Of a stretch of 64,000 nt of DNA, positions 30,172-40,663 are shown in pieces; position 1 is the stretch's first letter, and every line of letters begins with the position of its first letter. Origin of the DNA: Longimicrobium terrae (GTDB taxonomy: Bacteria > Gemmatimonadota > Gemmatimonadetes > Longimicrobiales > Longimicrobiaceae); NCBI RefSeq assembly GCF_014202995.1, contig NZ_JACHIA010000002.1:14645-78644 (forward strand). The letters run 5' to 3'. The translations under genes were made by a program, and so were the position numbers. The notes beneath the pieces were generated by a model. It saw nothing but the letters and a program-made list of their open reading frames with translations, was not told the origin of the DNA and did no database searches.

Positions 30172-30256
30172 GGAGGGATGGCAGAGCGGTTGAATGCACC
30201 GGTCTTGAAAACCGGCGGGTGGCGACACCTCGTGGGTTCGAATCCCACTCCCTCCG
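30172..30256 (+). tRNA. tRNA-Ser (anticodon UGA)
   Basis: An 85-nt class II tRNA. The acceptor arm GGAGGGA pairs with TCCCTCC, followed by discriminator G. The anticodon stem CCGGT/ACCGG encloses the loop CTTGAAA, with anticodon TGA at 30206-30208, reading UCA. A long variable arm (GGGTGGCGACACCTC region) marks tRNA-Ser, and the T-arm has GGTTCGAATCC. CCA is not encoded. Confidence 0.97.
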
Positions 30257-30306
30257 TTTGTCGATTCGCCGGATGTGCGGTTTTCCGCCTTCCGGATCTG
30301 ATGGCA

Positions 30307-30344
30307 GAAAGCACCCTCCGGAACATGTTCCGGAGGGTGCTTTC
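30307..30344. terminator. Perfect 38-bp palindrome after tRNA-Ser, probable terminator
   Basis: The sequence is its own reverse complement over 38 bp, centred on ACATGT, with arms starting GAAAGCACCCTCCGG. It lacks a long T tract (only TTTC ends the arm), so termination is probable rather than certain. It lies 50 bp after the tRNA. Confidence 0.65.
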
Positions 30345-30500
30345 GCAGCGGCATCCACCCGGTTGCGCGCGAGCATCGATCCGCCCTATCCTGTGTCCGT
30401 TTCCATCCAATTCCTGCGGGTTCTTCAGGGAGTCGGGCCGCTGTTCATCAACCCGAATACCTGGGTGGGCACTCCTTTCCTCCACAAACATCGGGGTTCG

Positions 30501-31100
30501 ATGCGCTGCCTTCTTGCCGGCCTGCTCATGCTCGCGCCCGCCGTTCCGCTCGCGGCCCAGCCGGCCTCGCCGACGGCCTCGGGCGCCACCATCAGTGCCC
30601 CGGCGGTGCCCGCCACGCTGGCCGGCCTGCGCCTGAGCGAGACCAGCATCTTCACAAATCCCCAGCAGGGAACGCAGTACCGGTATGTGGATGGAGTGAA
30701 CCTGTACATTGATGTGGCTGTGCAGGCTTCTCCCACCCAGGTGGAAACGGCCGGCAGCGCGGCGTTCATCATCAACCGCGGGGTCGAGGGGTTCAAGCGG
30801 CTGCCGGAAACCACACCGGGCGGCATCCCGCGGTTCCAGGTCGTGCTGGACAGCGCGTACAGCGCGTCGCTGGGATTGCGTACTGTTCCGGCGCACGTCG
30901 TGGCGGCCAGGCTGCAGCGCGGGCCGCAGCAGCGGTATGAGGCGTGGTACTTCTTCGTCTCCGGTCCGCGCTACGTCCGCGTGATGGTGAACAGCATCGG
31001 CACCAGCACCGTTCCGGAAGATGCGCCCGAGGTGCGCCGGCGGGTGGACCTCTTCATGGAGGCCCTGCTTCCGGCGCTCTCCGCCGCGTGGGGGCTGTAG
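30501..31100 (+). CDS. Secreted protein of unknown function
   Basis: A 199-residue protein with a signal peptide (MRCLLAGLLMLAPAVPLAAQ). The mature part has strands such as GTQYRYVDGVNLYIDVAVQ, RYEAWYFFVSGPRYVRVMVNSIG and a final amphipathic helix. I recognise no family; the alternation suggests a small beta-sheet domain in the periplasm or outside. ATG 30501 begins the signal. The next gene, an M2 peptidase lipoprotein, starts 148 bp later on the same strand. Confidence 0.8.
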   Translation: MRCLLAGLLMLAPAVPLAAQPASPTASGATISAPAVPATLAGLRLSETSIFTNPQQGTQYRYVDGVNLYIDVAVQASPTQVETAGSAAFIINRGVEGFKRLPETTPGGIPRFQVVLDSAYSASLGLRTVPAHVVAARLQRGPQQRYEAWYFFVSGPRYVRVMVNSIGTSTVPEDAPEVRRRVDLFMEALLPALSAAWGL

Positions 31101-31248
31101 CGGGGCGGATGGCGGCGCGTCTTCCACCCGCTTCCTCCACCGGCTGACCGCGCGGTGGAACGCGGGGACTTGTGCATCGCGGTCCGCCGCCGCACTGTAT
31201 GGCCTCGTTCAACCATCCTGTTCCGGAACATCTTCAGGACCCAACGGA

Positions 31249-33105
31249 ATGCAACGTATCCTGTCCGCGGGACTGGGCGTGCTGGCGATGGCGGCCGCGG
31301 CCGCATGCGCCCCGCCGCGCACCCCGGCGCCGGCCCCCGCGCCGCAGCCGGCCTCCACCGGCACCGCCGCCGCCGCCGCCACCCCGGGCGAGGCCGCCGA
31401 GTTCATCGCGCAGACCGAGGCCGAGCTTCGCGGGCTGTCCCTGCTCGCCAACCAGGCCGGCTGGACCGCCGCCACCTTCATTACGGTGGACACCGAAGCC
31501 ATGTCGGCCGAGGCGCAGAAGAACCTGGCCGTCGCCGTGCAGGTCCGCGCGCTGGCGGCCCGCCGCTTCGACGACGTGGCCCTGCCCGCCGACCAGCGCC
31601 GCAAGCTGAACCTGCTCAAGCTGGCGCTGGTGGCGCCGCCTCCGGGCAATCCGGAAGAGGCGGCCGAGCTTTCGCGCCTGCAGGCCAGCATGGGGGCCGA
31701 CTATGGCCGCGGGCAGTACTGCCGTACGGGCGGCGAGTGCCTGGACATCGGCGCCGTGGCGCGCATCATGGCCACCAGCCGCAACGAGGCCGAACTGCGC
31801 GACGTGTGGCGGGGATGGAACGCCGTGGGCGCGCCCATGCGGCCGCGCTACACCCGCTTCGTGGAGCTTTCCAACAAGGGCGCGGCCGAGCTGGGCCACC
31901 GTGACACTGGGGCCATGTGGCGCGCCGGCTACGACATGCCCGCCGACGAGTTTTCGGCCGAGGTGGAGCGGCTGTGGCAGCAGGTGCGCCCGCTGTACGT
32001 GTCGCTGCACGCCTACGTGCGCCAGCGGCTGGCGCAGCAGTACGGGCCGAACGTGGTGCCGGCGAACGGGCTGATCCCCGCGCACCTGCTGGGCAACGTG
32101 TGGGCGCAGGAGTGGGGCAACATCTACCCGCTGGTGGCGCCGAGGAACGCCGCCGGCCCGGGGTACGACCTGACGGAGCTGATCGAGGCCAAGAAGCTGG
32201 ACGCGGTGCAGATGACGCGGTTCGGCGAGCGCTTCTTTACGTCGATGGGCTTCGATTCGCTCCCGGCCACCTTCTGGCAGCGCTCGCAGCTGGTGCAGCC
32301 GGCGGACCACGAAGTCGTGTGCCACGCCAGCGCGTGGGACATCGACGACGAGCAGGACGTGCGCATCAAGATGTGCATCACGCCCACGGCGGAGGACTTC
32401 GTCACCATCCACCACGAACTGGGGCACAACTTCTACCAGCGCGCGTATCGCGGGCAGCCGATGCTGTTCCGCAACGGCGCCAATGACGGCTTTCACGAGG
32501 CCATCGGCGACGCGGTGGCGCTGAGCATTACGCCGGACTACCTGCGGCAGGTGGGGCTGCTGAACCGCGTGCCCCCGGCGGCGGCGGACACGGCGCTGCT
32601 GCTGCGGCAGGCGATGGACAAGGTGGCGTTCCTGCCGTTCGGGCTGATGGTGGACAAGTGGCGCTGGGGCGTGTTCAGCGGCGAGATCACGCCGGCCAAC
32701 TACAACGCGGCGTGGTGGGAGCTTCGCAACCGCTACCAGGGGATCGCGGCGCCGGTGGCGCGTTCGGAGGCGGACTTTGACCCGGGCGCCAAGTACCACA
32801 TTCCGGCCAACACGCCGTACATGCGCTACTTCCTGGCGCGGGTGCTCCAGTTCCAGTTCTACCGCTCGCTGTGCCGCGAGGCGGGGTACACCGGGCCGCT
32901 GCACCGCTGCTCGTTCTACGGCAGCAAGGCGGCGGGCGCGAAGCTGCAGGCCATGCTGGAGGCGGGGCAGAGCCGTCCGTGGCAGGAAACGCTTTACCTG
33001 GCCACCGGCGAGCGCACGATGGATGCGGGCGCGATGCTGGAGTACTTTGCGCCGCTCAAGGAATGGCTGGACCGGCAGAACCAGGGCAAGCCCGTCGGCT
33101 GGTGA
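31249..33105 (+). CDS. M2-family zinc metallopeptidase (ACE-like) lipoprotein
   Basis: A 618-residue peptidyl-dipeptidase A homologue. The start encodes a lipoprotein signal (ILSAGLGVLAMAAAAAC), so the enzyme is anchored in the envelope. The zinc site is HHELGHNFYQRAYRGQP, with HExxH at His389-Glu390-His393; the downstream GANDGFHEAIGDAVALS supplies the third ligand Glu, as in angiotensin-converting enzyme. Other family stretches are LWQQVRPLYVSLHAYVRQRL, IPAHLLGNVWAQEW and MRYFLARVLQFQFYRSLC. It would remove C-terminal dipeptides from peptides. Full length, and all catalytic residues are seen. A second M2-like enzyme without a signal lies at 53597. Confidence 0.95.
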   Translation: MQRILSAGLGVLAMAAAAACAPPRTPAPAPAPQPASTGTAAAAATPGEAAEFIAQTEAELRGLSLLANQAGWTAATFITVDTEAMSAEAQKNLAVAVQVRALAARRFDDVALPADQRRKLNLLKLALVAPPPGNPEEAAELSRLQASMGADYGRGQYCRTGGECLDIGAVARIMATSRNEAELRDVWRGWNAVGAPMRPRYTRFVELSNKGAAELGHRDTGAMWRAGYDMPADEFSAEVERLWQQVRPLYVSLHAYVRQRLAQQYGPNVVPANGLIPAHLLGNVWAQEWGNIYPLVAPRNAAGPGYDLTELIEAKKLDAVQMTRFGERFFTSMGFDSLPATFWQRSQLVQPADHEVVCHASAWDIDDEQDVRIKMCITPTAEDFVTIHHELGHNFYQRAYRGQPMLFRNGANDGFHEAIGDAVALSITPDYLRQVGLLNRVPPAAADTALLLRQAMDKVAFLPFGLMVDKWRWGVFSGEITPANYNAAWWELRNRYQGIAAPVARSEADFDPGAKYHIPANTPYMRYFLARVLQFQFYRSLCREAGYTGPLHRCSFYGSKAAGAKLQAMLEAGQSRPWQETLYLATGERTMDAGAMLEYFAPLKEWLDRQNQGKPVGW

Positions 33106-33256
33106 TGACTGGCTGATCGTCCGCTGGGCATCCGTCGGCAGGATGGAGGGTTGGCGGATTGGATGATGGCTGATAGAGGATGAGTCGGGGCGCCGGAGGG
33201 ATCCGGGGCCCCGATTTCCGTCTGTGCTGCAGCCTCTCGTGCGCGCCGAGAGTGAC

Positions 33257-33473
33257 GCCCTCACCCCGCGTGCTGCGCACGACGACCCTCTCCCACGAAC
33301 AGATGTGGGAGAGGGAGCACACCCCAGAATCGTGCGGATTCCAGAGTGCAGTTGAAGCCCCGAACCGGACGCGCCAGCGGCCGGGGTCGGGGCTTTGCGA
33401 AGTTTGAGCGGCGGATTCATCCGCTCTCGCGGGGGAGGATTGGGCCGGTGTGCCGGCCCGGGTGGGGGCCGCC
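33257..33473 (-). repeat. Mosaic intergenic repeat, family A, copy 4
   Basis: The family in reverse orientation: GCCCTCACCCCGCGTGCTGCGC hairpin side first, then TGGGAGAGGG, the TTGAAGCCCCGAACCGGACGC stem module, GAGCGGCGGATTCATCCGC and the GGTGGGGGCC hairpin module. It is a compact copy with little sequence between modules. Confidence 0.9.
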
Positions 33474-33494
33474 CGCCCGTTCCGCCCCTTCAAT

Positions 33495-33528
33495 CCCTAT
33501 TCCCCATTCCCTATTCCCTATTCCCTTG
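33495..33528. repeat. ATTCCC-type short tandem repeat
   Basis: Four to five imperfect heptamers CCCTATT/CCCCATT/CCCTATT in a row, between family A copy 4 and the acidic hypothetical gene. Confidence 0.75.
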
Positions 33529-33566
33529 CTTCCCGCGCTGGCGTGCCGCATGCATTTCGCCACCGC

Positions 33567-33932
33567 ATGGCATCCGCGAAGCGTCCACCAACTGATCCCG
33601 AGGACCCCGTCGGCTCCGCGCTGGGCGCCGCCGAAGAGGCCGCCGCGCGCTTCGCGGAGGCCAAGAGCGAGGTCGTGCATCGTCTGGCGGACGTGGACGG
33701 CGCGGTGGTGGAAATGGTGCAGCGCGTGTACGACGCCACGCCGCCGGAATTTCAGCGCTCGTTCCACGTCAGCGTGGACGGGGACGAGCCGGAGGAGCTT
33801 CCGCTGCCGGAGTTCATCCGTCTGCTGCTGGAGCGGCCGTCCGGCGCCGCGGGCGAGTTCACCATCGCCGTGCAGGAAAACCTGTACGACGACGGCGCGG
33901 ACGAGGACGACGAAGAATCGGACGAGGACTGA
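33567..33932 (+). CDS. Small acidic hypothetical protein
   Basis: A 121-residue soluble protein. An Ala/Glu-rich helix (GAAEEAAARFAEAKSEVVHRLADVDGAVVEMVQRVYDA) is followed by a short beta-like part (SFHVSVDGDEPEELPLPEFIRLLLERP) and a highly acidic tail (DDGADEDDEESDED). ATG 33567 is the likely start, because upstream in-frame sequence is repeat-derived. I recognise no family. A strong terminator ends the gene, which supports real expression. Confidence 0.65.
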   Translation: MASAKRPPTDPEDPVGSALGAAEEAAARFAEAKSEVVHRLADVDGAVVEMVQRVYDATPPEFQRSFHVSVDGDEPEELPLPEFIRLLLERPSGAAGEFTIAVQENLYDDGADEDDEESDED

Positions 33933-33953
33933 ATCGGCATCCGCGGATACCTC

Positions 33954-33987
33954 AACCGCCGCCCGGCATCTGCCCGGGCGGCGGTTT
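33954..33987 (+). terminator. Intrinsic terminator
   Basis: A perfect 13-bp stem AACCGCCGCCCGG/CCGGGCGGCGGTT with a seven-base loop, running into TTTC, 22 bp after the acidic hypothetical gene. Confidence 0.88.
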
Positions 33988-33989
33988 CT

Positions 33990-34211
33990 ACTGCCGTTTC
34001 ACACGGAGGTCACTGAGGATGCACGGGGGTCACGGAGGAAAAGCGACAACAGGTCTCACGCAGAGCAGCAGAGGAGCAGAGAACAGATAAATCATTGTTG
34101 ATGTTGTCCGTGCTTTTCCTCTGCTCCTCTGCTGCTCTGCGTGATCAATTTCCGTTGCCGTTCCTCCGCGTCCTCCGTGCATCCTCCCTGTACTCCGTGT
34201 GAAACGGCAGT
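33990..34211. repeat. Long palindromic repeat, family B, copy 3
   Basis: 222 bp with the family ends ACTGCCGTTTCACACGGAGG...GTGTGAAACGGCAGT. The centre (AATCATTGTTGATGTTGTCC) differs from copies 1 and 2 and matches copy 4. It lies 23 bp past the 3' end of the double-H-box kinase, between convergent genes. Confidence 0.93.
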
Positions 34212-34234
34212 TCATGCACGAAACCAGGCGAAAC

Positions 34235-35644
34235 TCACCGCGGCAGGTGCACGGCGAAGGTGGTCCCCGCGCCCTCTGACGAATCCACGCGAATGGTGCC
34301 CGCGTGCGCCCGCACGATGCGGTCGGCGATGTACAGCCCCAGCCCCAGGTTGGCCGACGCGCCCGTGCGCCCCGGCCCGCCGCCGCCCTTCATGGGATCG
34401 AACAGGCTGGCCATGCGGTCGCGCGAAATGGGCGGCCCCTGGTTGTGGACGGACGCGGTGACCTCGCGCGCGTCCCCGCGGATGCGCAGCGTAACCGGCG
34501 TGTCCCGCGAGCCGTGCTCCAGCGCGTTCCCCAGCAGGTTGCTGAGCGCCTGGCTGATGCGCGCGCAGTCCCAGTCGCCCTCCAGGTCGCCCTCCGCCTC
34601 CAGCACCACGGAGCGCAGCGGGTGCGCGGCGGAAATCTCGTTCACCACGTCGCGGGCGGCGTGCCCCATGTCCATCGGCTCGGCCACGATGGGAATGCCG
34701 CCGCCCAGCCGGGTGCGCGTAAGGTCCAGCAGCGCCCCCACCATCTGCACCATGCGGTTGCTGCTGTTCGCGATCGTCCCCGCCAGCGCCCGGCTGGGCT
34801 CCGGCAGCTCCTGCGACTCCAGCATGAAGCGCGCAGAGGTCAGCACGGCGCCCAGCGGTGTCCGCAGGTCGTGCCCCAGAATGGCCAGAAACATCTCGCG
34901 CGAGCGGGCCAGGTCGTCGCTGTAGCGGGTGATGGACTCCGCCAGCGACTGATCGATCGCCTCGTTGAAGCGCGTCAGGTCCTCCAGGTCGCTGGCCAGC
35001 AGCGCCCCGCGCGCGCGGGTCCACAGGCGGATGACGCTCGCCCGCAGCGCCCGGTATTCGGAAATCATCTGCTCCACCGTAAAGCCGCTTTCCGCCCGGT
35101 CCGCCCCGTGCTCCTCCGCGGCGGTGGCGGCCGCGTCCTCCACCACCGGCGCGGCCCCCTGCGCCTTGTCGGACTGCGCGTCTGCCGTCTGCGGCGTCTG
35201 CAGGTCCTTGGCGATGACCGTCAGCATCTCGTTGGCGTGGTCGCGCAGCCCCTCGATGTCCATGGAGGCCGCGGCCGGGCCGCAGGTGCGCGCGAACGCC
35301 TCCCACTCCGCCAGGATGGGCTCGCGGTTGGCCAGGATGAACTCGGCCAGCGAGATGCCGCCGCGCACGCCCGGCCCCGCGTCCGCGCCCGCCGCGGGGG
35401 GCTCGTCGTCCGCCGCGCCGGTGGAGAAGCCGGCGAAGCTGTCCTCGATCAGCGCCAGCATGCGGCGCCCCGCGGCCGTCACCTTGTGCAGGTCCGGAAC
35501 GATGCGCCCGTCGCCCGCGTCCTCGGCCTGCTCGGCCAGCATCTCCGAGTAGCCGATGATCTGCGCCAGCGGGGTGCGCAGGTCGTGGATCAAGCGCGAG
35601 GGAAGGGGATGCCGAACCGGCTCCGCGCCGTCCGCCCCGCTCAC
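34235..35644 (-). CDS. Histidine kinase with extra N-terminal H-box and RsbRD-like domain
   Basis: A 469-residue soluble protein. GTG 35644 overlaps the upstream regulator's stop as GTGA. It opens with a stand-alone HisKA-like helix pair (IHDLRTPLAQIIGYSEML, candidate His20). Then comes an RsbRD_N-like helical domain (about 85-190: AEFILANREPILAEWEAFA, LRDHANEMLTVIAKDL, QMISEYRALRASVIRLW), a canonical HisKA (ILGHDLRTPLGAV, His258) and an HATPase domain with NLLGNALEHGSRDT and LGLGLYIADRIV. The ATPase G1 motif is altered (SVHNQGPPIS instead of DxGxGI). Such N lacking Asp variants occur in some kinases, but ATP binding needs proof. It is the last gene of the hybrid kinase-regulator operon. Confidence 0.88.
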   Translation of the reverse strand: MSGADGAEPVRHPLPSRLIHDLRTPLAQIIGYSEMLAEQAEDAGDGRIVPDLHKVTAAGRRMLALIEDSFAGFSTGAADDEPPAAGADAGPGVRGGISLAEFILANREPILAEWEAFARTCGPAAASMDIEGLRDHANEMLTVIAKDLQTPQTADAQSDKAQGAAPVVEDAAATAAEEHGADRAESGFTVEQMISEYRALRASVIRLWTRARGALLASDLEDLTRFNEAIDQSLAESITRYSDDLARSREMFLAILGHDLRTPLGAVLTSARFMLESQELPEPSRALAGTIANSSNRMVQMVGALLDLTRTRLGGGIPIVAEPMDMGHAARDVVNEISAAHPLRSVVLEAEGDLEGDWDCARISQALSNLLGNALEHGSRDTPVTLRIRGDAREVTASVHNQGPPISRDRMASLFDPMKGGGGPGRTGASANLGLGLYIADRIVRAHAGTIRVDSSEGAGTTFAVHLPR

Positions 35645-36030
35645 GGCTCCGCTCCGGCCGCCGCGGCGCGGGCGATCTGCGCCTCGATCTTGGCCACCAG
35701 GCGCGTCATTTCCACCGGCTTGGTGTCGTAGTCGTCGCACCCGGCCTGCATCGCCTTGGCGCGGTCGCTGGACATGGCGTGCGCCGTCAGCGCAATCACC
35801 GGCAGGTGGCGCGTGTCGTCCGCCGCCTTGAGCTGGCGCGTGGCCTCCCATCCGTCCACCACGGGAAGGCTCATGTCCATCAGCACCACGTCCGGCGCGT
35901 GCTCGCGGGCCATGTCGATCCCGTTCTGGCCGTCGGTCGCCAGCAGGACCTGGTAGCCCTTGCGCTCCAGCCGCCGCGACAGCATGTCGCGGTTCATCTC
36001 GTTGTCTTCCACCAGCAGAATCTTGGTCAT
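35641..36030 (-). CDS. Single-domain response regulator (CheY-like)
   Basis: A 129-residue receiver without an output domain. The acidic pair is in LLVEDNEMNRD, the phospho-acceptor is Asp52 in VVLMDMSLP, Thr/Ser is in IALTAHAM, and Lys104 is in YDTKPVE. All active residues are present. It lies 15 bp after the quadruple-PAS hybrid kinase and overlaps the next kinase by four bases. It probably shuttles phosphate between those two proteins or acts through protein contacts. Confidence 0.95.
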   Translation of the reverse strand: MTKILLVEDNEMNRDMLSRRLERKGYQVLLATDGQNGIDMAREHAPDVVLMDMSLPVVDGWEATRQLKAADDTRHLPVIALTAHAMSSDRAKAMQAGCDDYDTKPVEMTRLVAKIEAQIARAAAAGAEP

Positions 36031-36045
36031 GGCAGTGCGAGGGGC

Positions 36046-39225
<3,180 letters not shown>

Positions 39226-39454
39226 TCCAACGCCTCACGGTCAGGTGGATGAACTCCGGTCCGCGCGGGCGGCTCCGCGGCAAAATGGCCGCGACGGGTC
39301 GCCCGTGTACGTACGGTTCCGGCTTGCCCCGTCAGGAGCGATCCAGCCCGGCGGAGTGGCGGAAGCGGTCCTGCGCGGCACCGGGCGGCTCTGGGCCGGC
39401 GGGTGCCGTGTCAGGTGCGTCCGTCGCAGCGGGGGAAGGAAGAAGAAGAGAGTT

Positions 39455-39513
39455 GTTGACCAACTGGCAAATACAAGTTACCCTATATTGAACAAAAGGT
39501 CAATAAGGACGCG
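39455..39513 (+). promoter_or_regulatory. AT-rich promoter/operator region of TetR-like gene
   Basis: An unusually AT-rich patch in GC-rich surroundings: TTGACC (39456-39461), TATATT (39484-39489) and GGTCAA (39508-39513), the last being the inverse of the first. A promoter reading towards the TetR-like gene is likely. The exact -10 is unclear (TACCCT at 17 bp spacing or TATATT at 22). The TTGACC/GGTCAA pair may be operator halves. Confidence 0.45.
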
Positions 39514-39555
39514 CGGCGGGGAAACGGGCGCCGCCCACACGCGGAGGAAGACGGG

Positions 39556-40158
39556 ATGCCGGGGGAACGCGCTTCGGAGGACGTGCGGCGGGAGCAGATT
39601 CTGGGCGCCGCCTTTGAGGTGGCTTCGCGCGACGGGCTGGGCGGGCTTACCATCCGCGCGGTGGCGGGGCAGGCGGGGCTCAGCCACGGGCTGGTCCTGT
39701 TCCACTTCGGGCGTAAGGAGCGGCTGGTGCACGCGCTGCTGGAGTGGCTGATCGAGACCACGCCGCCCCTGCGCGCCGGCGGCGAGGTTCTGGCCGTGCC
39801 CGGCGCGCTGGACCGCTTTCACCGGCTGCTGGACCAGGAGGTGGCGCGCTTTGCCGAGCAGCCGCTGCGCACGCGCCTGTTCTACGAGTACTGGGCGCTG
39901 GGCGGGCGGGACGAGGCGATCCGCGCGCGGGTGGGCGCGGAGCTGGACCGCTACCGGTCGGAGTTCCGGGAGGCCGCGCGCGCGCTTCTGCTCGCGGAGC
40001 CGGGCGCGTTCGCCGAGGGCACCGCGGAGCACATCGCCACGGTGGCGGTGAGCTGGATTCACGGCTGCGCGGTGCAGGCGATGATCGACCCCGTCCGGTT
40101 TCAGCCGGAGGCGTCGCTGGCGTCCGTGCGCGACATCATCGCCCCGCTCGCCGGCTGA
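39556..40158 (+). CDS. TetR-family transcriptional regulator
   Basis: A 200-residue one-component regulator. The N-terminal helix-turn-helix is typical (EQILGAAFEVASRDGLGGLTIRAVAGQAGLSHGLVLFHFGRKERLVHALL, described 14-63). The C-terminal helical part (FHRLLDQEVARFAEQPLRTRLFYEYWAL) binds the ligand and dimerises, with a pattern near BetI/AcrR types. GGAGGAAG six bases before the ATG fixes the start. No target gene adjoins it, because the hybrid kinase on the other side is divergent with 330 bp between. It probably regulates itself and perhaps that kinase operon. Confidence 0.93.
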   Translation: MPGERASEDVRREQILGAAFEVASRDGLGGLTIRAVAGQAGLSHGLVLFHFGRKERLVHALLEWLIETTPPLRAGGEVLAVPGALDRFHRLLDQEVARFAEQPLRTRLFYEYWALGGRDEAIRARVGAELDRYRSEFREAARALLLAEPGAFAEGTAEHIATVAVSWIHGCAVQAMIDPVRFQPEASLASVRDIIAPLAG

Positions 40159-40159
40159 A

Positions 40160-40240
40160 CGGCGTTGCGTGGGCAGTTGCGGGGGCGACTGAAGTCGCGG
40201 CAACAACGGCGCGAAGTCCGCCTTCGCGGACTGGGGCGGA
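40160..40240. repeat. Short dispersed repeat with AGTCCGC hairpin
   Basis: GGGGGCGACTGAAGTCGCGG is followed by AGTCCGC-CTTC-GCGGACT (40215-40232). The hairpin recurs in related form at 2849, 24210 and 56712. The gap 40159-40367 holds no gene. Confidence 0.6.
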
Positions 40241-40367
40241 CACTCTGGCGCGCGGCGCGAAGTCGGCCCGTCGAAGACCGCAGCCGGCCTCCGAAGCGCG
40301 CGGCGGACGCTCCCCGGAATGACAGCGCGTGGGACGCTCCGGGACGGCGATCATCCCTACCGACGTC

Positions 40368-40475
40368 TCAGTAGCCGGACGAGCAGGCGCGCAACAGCAC
40401 GTTGAGCACGATGGTGAGGACGATGGACGCCACGATGCTGAACATGCACCCGGCGGAACGGACGCGGACGGCCAT
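40368..40475 (-). CDS. 35-residue single-helix membrane protein
   Basis: A very short gene with an excellent ribosome site: AAGGAG six bases before the ATG. The product starts with a basic segment (MAVRVRSAGC), has one hydrophobic helix (MFSIVASIVLTIVLNVLL) and ends RACSSGY. The two cysteines flank the helix. The Asn within the helix is unusual. I cannot name the family. Similar RSAGC...SIVLTxxLNxLLR mini-proteins may be widespread but are easily missed. It lies between the TetR regulator and DUF885 genes, on the DUF885 strand. Confidence 0.6.
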   Translation of the reverse strand: MAVRVRSAGCMFSIVASIVLTIVLNVLLRACSSGY

Positions 40476-40600
40476 GCGCTTCTCCTTGCAGGCGGGGACG
40501 ATGATCGCGCGGCACCGGGCAGCATCCGTGCCCGGAAAGGATGAGGGATGGCGATCAGCAGACCAGGGTCATCGCCGTCCGGCTGCGACTCGTCTCCCGA

Positions 40601-40644
40601 AACGAAAGCGGGCCCGGATCCATCGATCCGGGCCCGCTTTCGTT
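40601..40644 (-). terminator. Perfect 20-bp stem terminator of DUF885 gene
   Basis: Arms 40601-40620 and 40625-40644 are exact complements around the four-base loop CATC. Its inner arm includes GCGGGCCCGGATC. It lies 20 bp past the stop of the DUF885 gene. Confidence 0.88.
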
Positions 40645-40663
40645 CATCCCCCAAGCGGAAAGC

